Numbered from the stretch's first letter, positions 32,218 to 41,693 are shown. The stretch is 64,000 nt of DNA from an uncultured Pelagibacteraceae bacterium (GCA_902589345.1 CACISU010000002.1:62001-126000), one strand, 5' to 3'. The notes: generated by a model from the sequence alone, not told the origin. Program-made: numbers and translations.

Positions 32218-33580
32218 TGATTTTTATTTTATCCTTGATAAACCATAAAAAAATTAATGAAGGTATAACCATAATTGCTGTTAATATGAAAAATGTTCCC
32301 CAATCTCCATTTAACCAGTCAACAAGTGCTCCAGATGATGACGCTAGAGTTGTTCTTCCTGCGGTTCCAATAGATGCAAGTAATGCATATTGTGTTGCTG
32401 TATAAGTTCTATCAACTAATAAAGAAATAAATGCAACGAACGCTACTGTAGCAAATGCAGCTGAAATATCATCAGCGATCACAGCGACTGCAAATAACCA
32501 CTCAGATTTACCTGTCCAGGCAAGAACAGCAAATAAAAGATTTGTAGCTGCCATAAAACCCCCAGCAACAAACATTGTTTTTATTGTTCCTGATCTCATT
32601 GCAAATATTCCTCCTAACAATGTAAAAACAACAGTTGTTATCCAACCTAATGTTTTAGAATAAATTGCAATTTGACCTTTTGAAAAACCAATTTCTTTAT
32701 AAAAAACAATCGACATTCGTCCCAAGAAAGCCTCTCCAATTTTAAACAAGAAAACAAAACCAAGGATACCCATAGCAATATTAAATCCATTTTTTTTGAA
32801 GAAACTAATTATAGGTCCGCCAATAGTTCCCGTAATATAAGCAATAAAATTAGTTATAACATTATTAGATCCGAGCTTTCCTTTAATTATTTTATCAGTT
32901 TCTCTTTGTTTTGATTGTCTATTAGTTTCTACTGGTTCTTGGACAAACATCAAACCAATATTCATTAAAATTATTACAATACCTAAAATTAAAAAAGTAG
33001 TTTGCCAATAATTTGTAAAACCCATATTTTCAAAAAATTCTGCTGTGAATAAAGCTATTACTCCTCCCAATTTATAACCAGTCCACCAACCAACTACAGC
33101 CATTGCAGCACCTGCTGCCATAGACTTCCCTTCATTCTCATTGATTTGTTCAATTCTTAAAGCATCAACAGTTATATCTTGAGTAGCAGATGCTATTGCA
33201 ATAATTAATCCAACTGAAATTATTAGTGCTAAATTTTCTGTAGGATTAATATAACTCCAAACTACTAAACTTAGTAAAATTATAATTTGCATTAAAACTA
33301 TCCACGCTCTTCTATGACCTAGTTTTTTTGTTAATAATGGTATTTGAATTCTATCTATTATCGGTGCCCATAAATAATTAAATGCATATACTCCAAAAAT
33401 TAGACCTGCCCAACCAATGGTTGATCTACTCAATCCCTCTTCTTTTAACCAAAGACTTAAGCTACTAGCTATTAATACCCAAGGAAAACCACTTATTGCT
33501 CCTAGTAGTAAAATTCTCAACATTCTTATGTCTCTGTAAACTAAAAGAGAATCTATCCAACTTTGTTTTTTTTCAATCAT
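32207..33580 (-). CDS. ampG: AmpG-family muropeptide MFS permease
   Basis: Imports GlcNAc-anhydroMurNAc peptides for cell-wall recycling. Twelve or more hydrophobic helices are visible, with the AmpG pattern GAISGFPWVLIASSLSLWL, YLWAPIIDRI, LGHRRAWIVLMQ and the characteristic SATQDITVDALRIEQ. I chose the ATG at 33580, which overlaps the trkH stop (TAATG) and gives 457 residues; a TTG 15 bases upstream would lie inside trkH. Substrate specificity is inferred from the family and the NlpC/P60 neighbour. Confidence 0.88.
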   Translation of the reverse strand: MIEKKQSWIDSLLVYRDIRMLRILLLGAISGFPWVLIASSLSLWLKEEGLSRSTIGWAGLIFGVYAFNYLWAPIIDRIQIPLLTKKLGHRRAWIVLMQIIILLSLVVWSYINPTENLALIISVGLIIAIASATQDITVDALRIEQINENEGKSMAAGAAMAVVGWWTGYKLGGVIALFTAEFFENMGFTNYWQTTFLILGIVIILMNIGLMFVQEPVETNRQSKQRETDKIIKGKLGSNNVITNFIAYITGTIGGPIISFFKKNGFNIAMGILGFVFLFKIGEAFLGRMSIVFYKEIGFSKGQIAIYSKTLGWITTVVFTLLGGIFAMRSGTIKTMFVAGGFMAATNLLFAVLAWTGKSEWLFAVAVIADDISAAFATVAFVAFISLLVDRTYTATQYALLASIGTAGRTTLASSSGALVDWLNGDWGTFFILTAIMVIPSLIFLWFIKDKIKISAK

Positions 33581-35028
33581 TAAAACTTTCTCCAAAATGA
33601 TGGAATAAACAACACTAGTATAGCAAAAAGCTCAAGTCTACCCAATATCATTCCTAAACTTAGCGCCCATTTAGAAGTATTAGATAGTGATGAAAAGTTT
33701 CCATTTGGTCCAATTATATCACCAAGACCAGGACCAACGTTAGAAATAGATGTAGCTGCTCCCGAAATCGATGTTACAAAATCTAAACCAGTTAATGACA
33801 AAATTGAAGTTAATATAAAAAATATAATAATATATAAAAATATAAAAGAAATTACTGATGACATAAATTTATCATCAATATTATTCTTTTCATATTTAAT
33901 AACAAATATTCCCCTAGGATAAATTATCTTTTTTAGTTGATTAATAATAAATAAATAAAGAATTTGAATTCTAAATATCTTAATTCCACAAGTAGTTGAT
34001 CCAGCACATCCACCTATGAACATTAATATTAAAAAAAATATTAATGGGAAATTACCCCACTGGTCAAAATCTTGAGTAACATAACCTGTTCCTGTCAAAA
34101 TTGAAATAACATTAAAGGATACAGACATAAGACTTGTTTGAAATATATTTTCATTTTTTAATGTTAAATAAAAAAATAAAACTAATATTGAAATAAAAAT
34201 TATTTTAAAAAATGATTTAATTTGTGAATCAGTAAAAAAAACTTTCTTATCTCCATTAACAAATTTTATATAACTTATAAATGGTACACTCCCAAGTATT
34301 ATAAAAATCATAGAAGTAATTTCTATTGATTGACTGTTAAAAAATCCAATTGATTCATTGTAATTTGAAAAGCCACCTGTAGCTATAGTTGTCATCGAAT
34401 GAGTTAAGCTATCGAACAATCCCATACCAAAAATATTATAAAATAAAGCACAAATAGTTGTTAATACCAAATAGATTAAAATTAGCCTTAAAGTTATCTC
34501 TTTAGATTTAGGTAAAATTTTTTCTCCTGAATTATGATCAGAAATTCTAAATAATTGCATTCCTCCCACATTCATTATTGGCATTAGGGTAATTGCCATA
34601 ACTATGATTCCAATACCGCCTAACCATTGTAACATTGCTCGCCAAAGTAAAATTGCTTTAGGTGAATCATTTAAGTTTGTAATTATTGTAGATCCAGTTG
34701 TGGTGATTCCGGACATACTTTCAAAAAATGAGTCAGTTATACTTAAATCTAAATTTGAGAATAAAAATGGCAAAGAACCAAAAATTGCAATACTTATCCA
34801 AGAAAGTGCCGTTAGCAAAAATGCTTGTGGTAAACTAATTTTTTTTGCGTGATCTAAATTTGTTATAACGAATAATGTTCCAAAAATAATTGAAATTATT
34901 CCCGAACTTATGAATGAAGAGTCTAACTCAGAAAAAATAATTTGGGTTAAAATGGGCACAACCATTGATAAACCAAGTATTACTTGCAGAACTCCTAGTG
35001 TAAAAAAAACAGTTTTATAATTGGACAT
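33580..35028 (-). CDS. trkH: Trk/Ktr-type potassium uptake channel subunit
   Basis: Membrane potassium translocation subunit. The 482 residues contain repeated pore-loop segments: ESMSGITTTGSTI, TTIATGGFSNYNES, SILTGTGYVTQDFDQW and SAATSISNVGPGLGDI, with GCAGSTTCGIKIFR typical of TrkH. The regulatory TrkA gene is not in the window. It is the first gene of a three-gene minus-strand unit with the AmpG-type permease and the NlpC/P60 gene. Confidence 0.93.
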   Translation of the reverse strand: MSNYKTVFFTLGVLQVILGLSMVVPILTQIIFSELDSSFISSGIISIIFGTLFVITNLDHAKKISLPQAFLLTALSWISIAIFGSLPFLFSNLDLSITDSFFESMSGITTTGSTIITNLNDSPKAILLWRAMLQWLGGIGIIVMAITLMPIMNVGGMQLFRISDHNSGEKILPKSKEITLRLILIYLVLTTICALFYNIFGMGLFDSLTHSMTTIATGGFSNYNESIGFFNSQSIEITSMIFIILGSVPFISYIKFVNGDKKVFFTDSQIKSFFKIIFISILVLFFYLTLKNENIFQTSLMSVSFNVISILTGTGYVTQDFDQWGNFPLIFFLILMFIGGCAGSTTCGIKIFRIQILYLFIINQLKKIIYPRGIFVIKYEKNNIDDKFMSSVISFIFLYIIIFFILTSILSLTGLDFVTSISGAATSISNVGPGLGDIIGPNGNFSSLSNTSKWALSLGMILGRLELFAILVLFIPSFWRKF

Positions 35029-35119
35029 TTTGAATGAACATTATTTTATGGTAAATAAATTTCAACTCTATAAGAATTATTAAAAACGCTATTTTTATAA
35101 GTTATTTTGTAACAAAGTT

Positions 35120-36682
35120 GTGATTGATAAAGCAAACATAGAAAAAACGAATGCATGGCCCTTTGTTGAGGCAAAGAAAATTTTAAAAGAAAGAAAAATT
35201 GATATTGAAAAAAAGGGTAAAATAATTTTACAAACTGGCTATGGTCCTAGTGGACTACCTCATATCGGCACCTTTGGAGAAGTTGCAAGAACATCAATGG
35301 TTGTAAATGCTCTAAATCAACTAACAGATATTCCTAAAGAGATAATAACTTTTTCAGACGATATGGATGGTTTGAGAAAAGTTCCAGACAACGTTCCTAA
35401 TAAAGATTTATTAAACAAAAATTTGCATAAACCACTAACTAATATTCCAGATCCATTTAAAAAATATAATAGTTTCGGAGAACATAATAATGAAATGTTA
35501 AAAAAATTTTTAAATCAATTTAATTTTAAATATACATTCAAAAGTTCTACAGAATTATATAAATCTGGAACATTCAATGATTCACTTAAAAAAATTTTAA
35601 AGAAATATAATGAAATAATGAATATTATTATTCCAACATTAGGAAAAGAAAGACAAAAAACTTACTCTCCCTTTTTACCCATCTGTCCTGAAACAGGAAT
35701 AGTATTAGAAATACCAATAATCGAAATTGATGAAAAAAAATCTAAAATTATTTTTGATAATAAAGGAGAGAAAATAGAGAAAAGTATTTTAGATGGAAAT
35801 TGTAAACTTCAATGGAAAGTCGACTGGGCAATGAGATGGTATGCTTTAGATGTAGATTTTGAAATGTATGGTAAAGATTTAATTGAAAGTGCAATATTAT
35901 CTACAAAAATTATAAAATTATTGGGAAAATCTAGCCCATCTGGATTTGCTTATGAATTATTTCTTGATGAAAAAGGTGAAAAAATTTCTAAATCTAAAGG
36001 CAATGGTATTACGATTGATGACTGGTTAAAATATTCATCTCCTGAGAGCTTATCACTGTTTATGTATCAGAATCCAAAAAGAGCAAAAAAACTTTATAAA
36101 GAAATAGTTCCCAAGGCAGTTGATGAATATTTAGATTTAATAGAAAAAAGCATTAATCAAAGTGAGTTACAAATTTTATTAAATCCAGTTTGGCATGTAC
36201 ATAATGGAGTAATACCAAAAGAAAAAATGATTATGACTTTTTCAATGTTGTTGAATTTAGTTGAAACAAGCAATGCAAATTCAAAAGATTTATTATGGAA
36301 ATTTGTAAAAAAATATAAACAAAATATTGAAGAAAAGGAATATCCAATTTTTGATAAATTAATTGAATATGCAATAAAATATTTTAACGATGTAATAAAA
36401 ATTAACAAAAAATATAAAAAACCAAATGAACAAGAAAAATTAGCTCTCAATGAATTAATAAAAATATTAGATCAATGTAATGATGAAATGTCCCCTGAAG
36501 ATATCCAAACAAAAATTTATACTACTGGAAAAGAAAATGGTTATAAAGATAATTTAAGAGATTGGTTTAGATTAATTTATGAAGTTGTATTTGGTGAAGA
36601 AAATGGCCCTAGAATGGGTTTTTTTATTAGCTTTTTTGGAGTTAAAGAAACTAAACAATTAATAGAAGAAAAAATCAGCTGA
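35120..36682 (+). CDS. lysS: Lysyl-tRNA synthetase, class I
   Basis: Charges tRNA-Lys. This is the archaeal-type class I enzyme and not class II LysRS: a HIGH-like motif GPSGLPHIGTFGEVARTSMV (residues about 41-60), a KMSKS-like EKISKSKGNG and a helical C-terminal domain. The alphaproteobacteria are one of the bacterial groups with this class. The start is GTG at 35120; no better ATG is nearby. It overlaps pyrD by 1 bp (TGATG). The 520 residues are normal. Confidence 0.95.
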   Translation: MIDKANIEKTNAWPFVEAKKILKERKIDIEKKGKIILQTGYGPSGLPHIGTFGEVARTSMVVNALNQLTDIPKEIITFSDDMDGLRKVPDNVPNKDLLNKNLHKPLTNIPDPFKKYNSFGEHNNEMLKKFLNQFNFKYTFKSSTELYKSGTFNDSLKKILKKYNEIMNIIIPTLGKERQKTYSPFLPICPETGIVLEIPIIEIDEKKSKIIFDNKGEKIEKSILDGNCKLQWKVDWAMRWYALDVDFEMYGKDLIESAILSTKIIKLLGKSSPSGFAYELFLDEKGEKISKSKGNGITIDDWLKYSSPESLSLFMYQNPKRAKKLYKEIVPKAVDEYLDLIEKSINQSELQILLNPVWHVHNGVIPKEKMIMTFSMLLNLVETSNANSKDLLWKFVKKYKQNIEEKEYPIFDKLIEYAIKYFNDVIKINKKYKKPNEQEKLALNELIKILDQCNDEMSPEDIQTKIYTTGKENGYKDNLRDWFRLIYEVVFGEENGPRMGFFISFFGVKETKQLIEEKIS

Positions 36683-37722
36683 TGTTTTCAAAATTAAGAT
36701 CTTTGATATTTAAACTGGATCCAGAAATGGCTCACTCATTAGCTATCAAAGCATTAAAAATAAACTCTTTCCCAAAAAAAAATGTTGTAAAAAGTAATCT
36801 AATAAAGACTACAATTTTTGGTAAAGTATTAAGTAATCCAATTGGAATAGCTGCTGGTTTTGACAAAAATGCTGAAGTATATAATCCATTATTTAAATTA
36901 GGTTTTGGTTTTGTGGAGGTGGGAACTGTAACTCCCAAAAGTCAATATGGAAACGAAAAACCAAGAGTATTTAGACTTGAAGAAGATAAAGCATTAATAA
37001 ATAGATTGGGCTTTAATAATTCAGGAGCTGAAAAGATTTACTCAAGAATTGCTTCAAATAAACCAAATGGTCTTTTAGGTATTAATATTGGTCCTAATAA
37101 AAATAGTGAAAATAGATTAGAGGATTATATTATCTGTGTAAGAAAATTTTGTAATATTGCAGATTATCTTACTATAAACATATCATCGCCAAATACAGAA
37201 AATTTAAGGGATTATCATAATCATAAGCAACTAAATGAACTTTTAGAGTTGATAAATAATGAAAAAAGTAATCTAAATTCTAAAACTCCAATAGCAGTAA
37301 AGGTATCTCCCGATATTGATGATGAAAATATAGAAAAAATTTCTGAAAATTTAATTAAACATAATGTAGAATTAATTATAGTTTCAAATACAACTGATAG
37401 TAATAGAAAAAATTTGATTAATATAAATAAGTTAGAAAAAGGAGGATTATCTGGAAAACCTCTTGAAAACTTATCGAATTTAATAATTAATAAATTTTAT
37501 AAAAAATTAAATAACAAGGTTAAAATAGTAGGAGTTGGTGGAGTAGATTCAGGCAAAAGTGCATATGAAAAAATTATTAACGGAGCGTCACTAATTCAAT
37601 TATATACTGGAATGGTTTATCAAGGTCCAGACATTGTTAACAAAATTACTGCTGAATTAATTGATATTTTAAAAAGCAATGGATTTGAAAATATATCAGC
37701 AGCAATTGGTACAAAAAATTGA
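36682..37722 (+). CDS. pyrD: Dihydroorotate dehydrogenase (quinone, class 2)
   Basis: Oxidises dihydroorotate to orotate with quinone as acceptor, in pyrimidine synthesis. Typical features are the N-terminal membrane-associating segment (LRSLIFKLDPEMAHSLAIKA), NPIGIAAGFDKNAE, the Ser base in INISSPNTENLR, AVKVSPDIDD, and VGVGGVDSGKSAYEKI near the end. The length of 346 residues fits class 2. Confidence 0.96.
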   Translation: MFSKLRSLIFKLDPEMAHSLAIKALKINSFPKKNVVKSNLIKTTIFGKVLSNPIGIAAGFDKNAEVYNPLFKLGFGFVEVGTVTPKSQYGNEKPRVFRLEEDKALINRLGFNNSGAEKIYSRIASNKPNGLLGINIGPNKNSENRLEDYIICVRKFCNIADYLTINISSPNTENLRDYHNHKQLNELLELINNEKSNLNSKTPIAVKVSPDIDDENIEKISENLIKHNVELIIVSNTTDSNRKNLININKLEKGGLSGKPLENLSNLIINKFYKKLNNKVKIVGVGGVDSGKSAYEKIINGASLIQLYTGMVYQGPDIVNKITAELIDILKSNGFENISAAIGTKN

Positions 37723-37724
37723 AC

Positions 37725-37753
37725 TTGACTGGACATAACTGAAAGCCTATACA
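37725..37753 (+). promoter_or_regulatory. Promoter of rpmB
   Basis: TTGACT (37725-37730), a 17-bp spacer and TATACA (37748-37753) lie in the 44-bp gap after pyrD, beginning 3 bp after its stop. The leader to the rpmB ATG at 37767 would be short, under 10 nt. The -35 and spacing match the rplU promoter in this window. Confidence 0.65.
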
Positions 37754-37766
37754 ATCATAAATTTTT

Positions 37767-38048
37767 ATGTCTAAGAAATGTGAATTAACTGGAAAGATAC
37801 CGCTAAAAGGCCATAAAGTTAGCCATGCAAATAATAAAACAAAAAGAAGATTCTTACCTAATTTAAAAAAAGTAAAATTTAAAAGTGAAATTTTAAATAA
37901 AAGTCTTAAATTAACAGTATCTAATTCTGGAGTAAGATCTGTTGATAAAAAGGGAAGTTTTGACCAATTTATCAAGACTGTTAAATCAAAATATTTGTCT
38001 CCAAGATTAAAAAAATTAAAAAAAAATATAATTACTAAATCGGCATAA
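37767..38048 (+). CDS. rpmB: 50S ribosomal protein L28
   Basis: Ribosomal protein. It starts [20 protein letters not shown] and has [17 protein letters not shown], the L28 core, and [19 protein letters not shown] typical of the longer alphaproteobacterial form (93 residues here). The final base of its stop codon is the first base of the next gene's ATG. Confidence 0.97.
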   Translation: MSKKCELTGKIPLKGHKVSHANNKTKRRFLPNLKKVKFKSEILNKSLKLTVSNSGVRSVDKKGSFDQFIKTVKSKYLSPRLKKLKKNIITKSA

Positions 38049-38596
38049 TGAAAAAGTTATATTTACCTCTCTCATTATTTATGGGAGTGGTTGTTTTACT
38101 CTCAAATTATTTAGTGCAATTTCCAGTTAAATATTATGGATTAGAAAATATTTTAACATATGGTGCATTTAGTTACCCAGTTGCTTTTTTAATAACAGAT
38201 TTAGCAAATAGATCTTTTGGTAAATTTGCTGCTAGAAAAATTGTTTATTTAGGTTTTATAATTGGAATTTGTTTCACATTATTTTTTTCTACAAATTTTT
38301 CAGATTTAATTTCCATAAGAATTGCCATTGGATCAGGAACAGCATTTTTAGTTGCACAACTATTAGATGTTCAAGTATTTGACAAATTAAGAAAAAAAAA
38401 GTGGTTTATCGCTCCTCTTGTATCATCTTGTATTGGTTCTACTGTTGATACACTGTTATTTTTTTCTATATCATTTTATGGAACAGGAGTACCTTGGATA
38501 ACTCTTTCATTAGGAGACTTAGCTGTTAAAATAATTGTCGCCTTAGTTATGCTGATTCCTTTTAGGTTATTATTAGGCACTTTTAAAGCTGCTTGA
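38048..38596 (+). CDS. VUT/YhhQ-family transporter (probable queuosine-precursor uptake)
   Basis: Integral membrane protein of 182 residues with about six helices. The motif AFLITDLANRSFGKFAARKI and the polar helix segments (FLVAQLLDVQVFDKLRKKKW, STVDTLLFFSISFYG) match the VUT family (COG1738), members of which import queuosine precursors in bacteria. The substrate is inferred from the family. It is joined to rpmB by a 1-bp overlap, and its 3' end overlaps the convergent ureohydrolase gene by 14 bp. Confidence 0.88.
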   Translation: MKKLYLPLSLFMGVVVLLSNYLVQFPVKYYGLENILTYGAFSYPVAFLITDLANRSFGKFAARKIVYLGFIIGICFTLFFSTNFSDLISIRIAIGSGTAFLVAQLLDVQVFDKLRKKKWFIAPLVSSCIGSTVDTLLFFSISFYGTGVPWITLSLGDLAVKIIVALVMLIPFRLLLGTFKAA

Positions 38597-39467
38597 GTAA
38601 AAATCTATATGCTAGAATTTTATAAACAAGTTTAGCTACTAAAAAATTATAGGAATTAAAATTTTTAATTGGAGCAAGTTCATTTACATCTGCACCAACT
38701 ATATTAGAATTTTTTGCAGCAATTTTGATAATATTTAGAGTTTCGTCCCAAAAAAGTCCTCCAGGTTCAGGAGTGCCAGTAGCAGGCATTATACTTGAGT
38801 CAAATCCATCAACATCAAAAGTTAAATAAACATCTTTATTTTTTATTAAATTTTTAAATTTTTTTAAACTCCAATTCAGTTTATCTTTTGCCCAAAAAAT
38901 TTTAATTCTTTTTGAATTTTTTTTTAGAAATGGAATTTCAGTTTTAGATATATTTCTTATTCCAAATGAAATTAGAGATACATTTTTATAGTCCAGACAT
39001 CTCCTAATTGCTGAAGCGTGAGAAAATTTTTCGCCATTATAGCTATCTCTTAGATCAGCATGAGCATCGAAATGCAATAAACATAATTTTTTATATTTTT
39101 TTACAAATGGTTTTATACATCCTGGTGTTATAGAGTGTTCTCCACCAAGTGTAATTGGAAATAGCTTTTTATTTAATATTTTCTCATTTATGTCTGACAT
39201 TTTTTTTAGAGCTTTATTAATATTTTTTTCAATTTTAAAAGGAACAAGAGTTTTTATTCCTATCTTTTTATATGGTTCGCAATTTAATTCCTCATCGTAA
39301 AGCTCTACTTGGTGAGAAGCTTTAATAATTTCTTTAGGTCCATTTTTAGTTCCTCCACCATAACTTACTGTTTTTTCTAGACCAAAAGGTATAACCACAA
39401 CTTTTTCTTTAAAATTGAATTTATTATCAATTCCTAAAAAACCGTTTTTGTTTAAAAGATACTTCAA
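38583..39467 (-). CDS. speB: Agmatinase/arginase-family ureohydrolase
   Basis: Mn-dependent hydrolase releasing urea from a guanidino substrate, probably agmatine. All metal-ligand motifs are present: GGEHSITPG, LHFDAHADLRD and TFDVDGFDSSIMPATGTPEPGG; the last string is more agmatinase-like than arginase-like. The 294 residues are typical. It is the third gene of a set with a DHS-like enzyme (3-bp gap) and a group IV decarboxylase, so it likely takes part in polyamine synthesis. No arginine decarboxylase is in the window to supply agmatine. Confidence 0.88.
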   Translation of the reverse strand: MKYLLNKNGFLGIDNKFNFKEKVVVIPFGLEKTVSYGGGTKNGPKEIIKASHQVELYDEELNCEPYKKIGIKTLVPFKIEKNINKALKKMSDINEKILNKKLFPITLGGEHSITPGCIKPFVKKYKKLCLLHFDAHADLRDSYNGEKFSHASAIRRCLDYKNVSLISFGIRNISKTEIPFLKKNSKRIKIFWAKDKLNWSLKKFKNLIKNKDVYLTFDVDGFDSSIMPATGTPEPGGLFWDETLNIIKIAAKNSNIVGADVNELAPIKNFNSYNFLVAKLVYKILAYRFLLKQL

Positions 39468-39470
39468 TTT

Positions 39471-40514
39471 TTACTCGAATATTTTTGAGAATTCTTTTTT
39501 ATTTCTATTTTTCCAAGCCCCTTTATGATAAGCGTCACTTGCAATTAATGGTAAAACAGATGTTGCCTCAGCAAACACCATTTGTTCTTTAGTTACATCT
39601 ACTTTGCCCCATGAACTTGCCTCTTTAAGGGTTGAACTGCTACACGCGCCATCTCTAGAGTCTGCTACTGTGATTTGTACTGCATATTTGTGCATATCGA
39701 CATTTTTTCCAAGTAGTTCTGCACAGATTACAGTATCTTGAATAAAATTTTTAGGAACTCCTCCTCCAATCATAAATAAACCCGAACCTTTAGATCTTAT
39801 TTTTATTTCAGTTAATTCCCTAAACTCTCTAATCGAATCTATAGTAATATGGTTTTTTGGATTTCTTTCTTGATGCATTACCAAACCAAAACCAGCGCTG
39901 GAGTCAGTAAATGCGGGACAAAAAATTGGAACATTATTGTCGTATGCCATTTCGATTAATGAACCTTTTTTTTTGGCATTAGATTTTAAATACTTTCCAA
40001 TTTCAAAAATAAATTCTCTTGAAGTATAGCTTTTTGGTTCAAGCTTATCAGCAATTTCACCAATTATTTTGTCACACATTTGAAGTTCATCCTCATCAAT
40101 ATAGGTATCATATATTCTATCTATATAATTATCCCTTAATTCAGTGTCATCTTGAAATTGAGATCCTTGATAATGTTTGAAACCTAGCGCTTCAAAGAAA
40201 TCCATATCAATAATTGATGCTCCAGTAGCAACTATTGCATCAACCATATTGTATTTAACCAAATCTCTATAAATATGCATACATCCTGCTGCAGAAGTTG
40301 ATCCTGCTAAAGTTAAAAAAATTGTACAATCTTTATCTTCTAGCATTTCATTGTAAATATTAGCGGCATTAGCTGTTTCTCTTGAAACAAAAGACATTTT
40401 TTTCATTGAGGAAATTAATTCTCTTGAATCAAACTTCGTTATATCTATATGCTCAACTTCTTGACTTAACAGGTCTTTTTTTCTGTTATTGGAAAAATTT
40501 TTGTTTTCTGACAT
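39471..40514 (-). CDS. Deoxyhypusine synthase-like polyamine enzyme
   Basis: NAD-dependent aminobutyl-transfer enzyme family. Visible are an NAD-site LAGSTSAAGCMHIYRDLV, VDAIVATGASIIDMDFFEALG, FTDSSAGFGLV and the catalytic Lys at residue 304 in EASSWGKVDVT, followed by AEATSVLPLIASDAYH. The 347 residues match DHS. Bacteria have no eIF5A to modify, so the product is probably a free polyamine such as homospermidine made from putrescine; that is inference from chemistry and neighbours. It starts directly after the decarboxylase gene without a gap. Confidence 0.9.
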   Translation of the reverse strand: MSENKNFSNNRKKDLLSQEVEHIDITKFDSRELISSMKKMSFVSRETANAANIYNEMLEDKDCTIFLTLAGSTSAAGCMHIYRDLVKYNMVDAIVATGASIIDMDFFEALGFKHYQGSQFQDDTELRDNYIDRIYDTYIDEDELQMCDKIIGEIADKLEPKSYTSREFIFEIGKYLKSNAKKKGSLIEMAYDNNVPIFCPAFTDSSAGFGLVMHQERNPKNHITIDSIREFRELTEIKIRSKGSGLFMIGGGVPKNFIQDTVICAELLGKNVDMHKYAVQITVADSRDGACSSSTLKEASSWGKVDVTKEQMVFAEATSVLPLIASDAYHKGAWKNRNKKEFSKIFE

Positions 40515-41693
40515 TTAAGCAACAAGAAACTCTTTTGCTATTTTTTTGTCGTACATCGACATTATTGGGTCGTCCTCAACTTCATAAATTTCGTTGGAAT
40601 AAAATCCATTAAATTCAGTTCTAAAAGTAAGACCATAAGCTCCAAGTTGACCTAATTCTATGTAATCATTTTCTTTAATATTGTTCGGCAATATAAAAGG
40701 ACCTTTCATATAATCTATACTATCACAAGTTGGTCCATAGAAATCAAAAGATGTTAATTTTTTTGAAGATAATCTTCCATTGACAATTTTTTTAGATGGA
40801 TAGACAATATTTGGAACTCCAGCGTCAAACAGAGTTCCATACGTTCCATCATTTATAAATAGCTTTTGTTTTTTCCTTAAAATTACCTTTACTATGGTTG
40901 AGCCACTTTCAGCAACAATTGCTCTACCTGGTTCGCAAATTATTTCTGGATTTTTATTTAATTTAAGATTTTTTAAACCTTCTTTTATTTCCTTAAAATA
41001 ATTATCGAGTGATTGCGGAATTAAATCAGGGTAAATAGTTGGAAAACCTCCTCCAACATTTATACAATCAGGTACTATTTTTGTTTTTTTAATTATTTTT
41101 CCTATTTCTGAAATTCCTTTTGAATATGATATTGGATGCATGCACTGTGAACCCACATGAAAACTAAGGCCAATTCTTTTTGAATACTGTTTTGTTAATC
41201 TATAAAGTCCAATTGCTTCAGATATAGACGCTCCAAATTTTTTTGACAAATCGATCTCAGCATGTTCGTTAGAAACTGCAACACGAACAAATAATTCTAA
41301 ATCTTTAGCATTATCTGTACTTTCTATTATTTTGATTAATTCATCTTTTGTATCTAGAGAAAATGTTTTAATACCATAATTAAAGTACGCCTCTCTAATA
41401 TTTTCTCTACTCTTTACAGTATGCATATAAGAACAATTAGCATTAGGACTTATGTTTTTTATAGCCTTAATCTCATTAATGGAAGCTACATCAAAATTCT
41501 GTATTCCACTTTCTAGAACCGTTTTTAGTACTTCTGGATGTGGATTAGTTTTTACTGCGTATAAAATCTTTCCTGGGAATTTTTTTTGAAAGAACTTAGA
41601 AGCAACATTTATAGTCTGCTTTCTAATGCAGTATACCGGGTTATTTGGTTTCAGCTGATTTATTAAATCTTCAACTGATTTAAATTTTTCCAT
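40515..41693 (-). CDS. Ornithine/lysine decarboxylase (group IV PLP)
   Basis: Alanine-racemase-fold decarboxylase making putrescine (or cadaverine). PLP Lys48 is in YAVKTNPHPEV; HVGSQ, NVGGGFPT and CEPGRAIVAESG follow, and the active-site Cys323 is in FYGPTCDSID. The 392 residues are the eukaryotic/alphaproteobacterial ODC size. Ornithine versus lysine preference cannot be settled by eye, but ODC is more likely. SD GGAG sits 5 bases before the ATG. It is the first gene of the polyamine set and is divergent from regA. Confidence 0.92.
   Translation of the reverse strand: MEKFKSVEDLINQLKPNNPVYCIRKQTINVASKFFQKKFPGKILYAVKTNPHPEVLKTVLESGIQNFDVASINEIKAIKNISPNANCSYMHTVKSRENIREAYFNYGIKTFSLDTKDELIKIIESTDNAKDLELFVRVAVSNEHAEIDLSKKFGASISEAIGLYRLTKQYSKRIGLSFHVGSQCMHPISYSKGISEIGKIIKKTKIVPDCINVGGGFPTIYPDLIPQSLDNYFKEIKEGLKNLKLNKNPEIICEPGRAIVAESGSTIVKVILRKKQKLFINDGTYGTLFDAGVPNIVYPSKKIVNGRLSSKKLTSFDFYGPTCDSIDYMKGPFILPNNIKENDYIELGQLGAYGLTFRTEFNGFYSNEIYEVEDDPIMSMYDKKIAKEFLVA

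Noticed and set aside
36157-36450. Minus-strand open frame inside lysS
   Set aside because: Antisense to conserved LysRS, with low-complexity Phe/Leu/Ile composition typical of complementing Lys-rich codons.
39471-40514. True deoxyhypusine synthase acting on a protein
   Set aside because: Bacteria have no eIF5A substrate, and the polyamine neighbours favour a small-molecule product.
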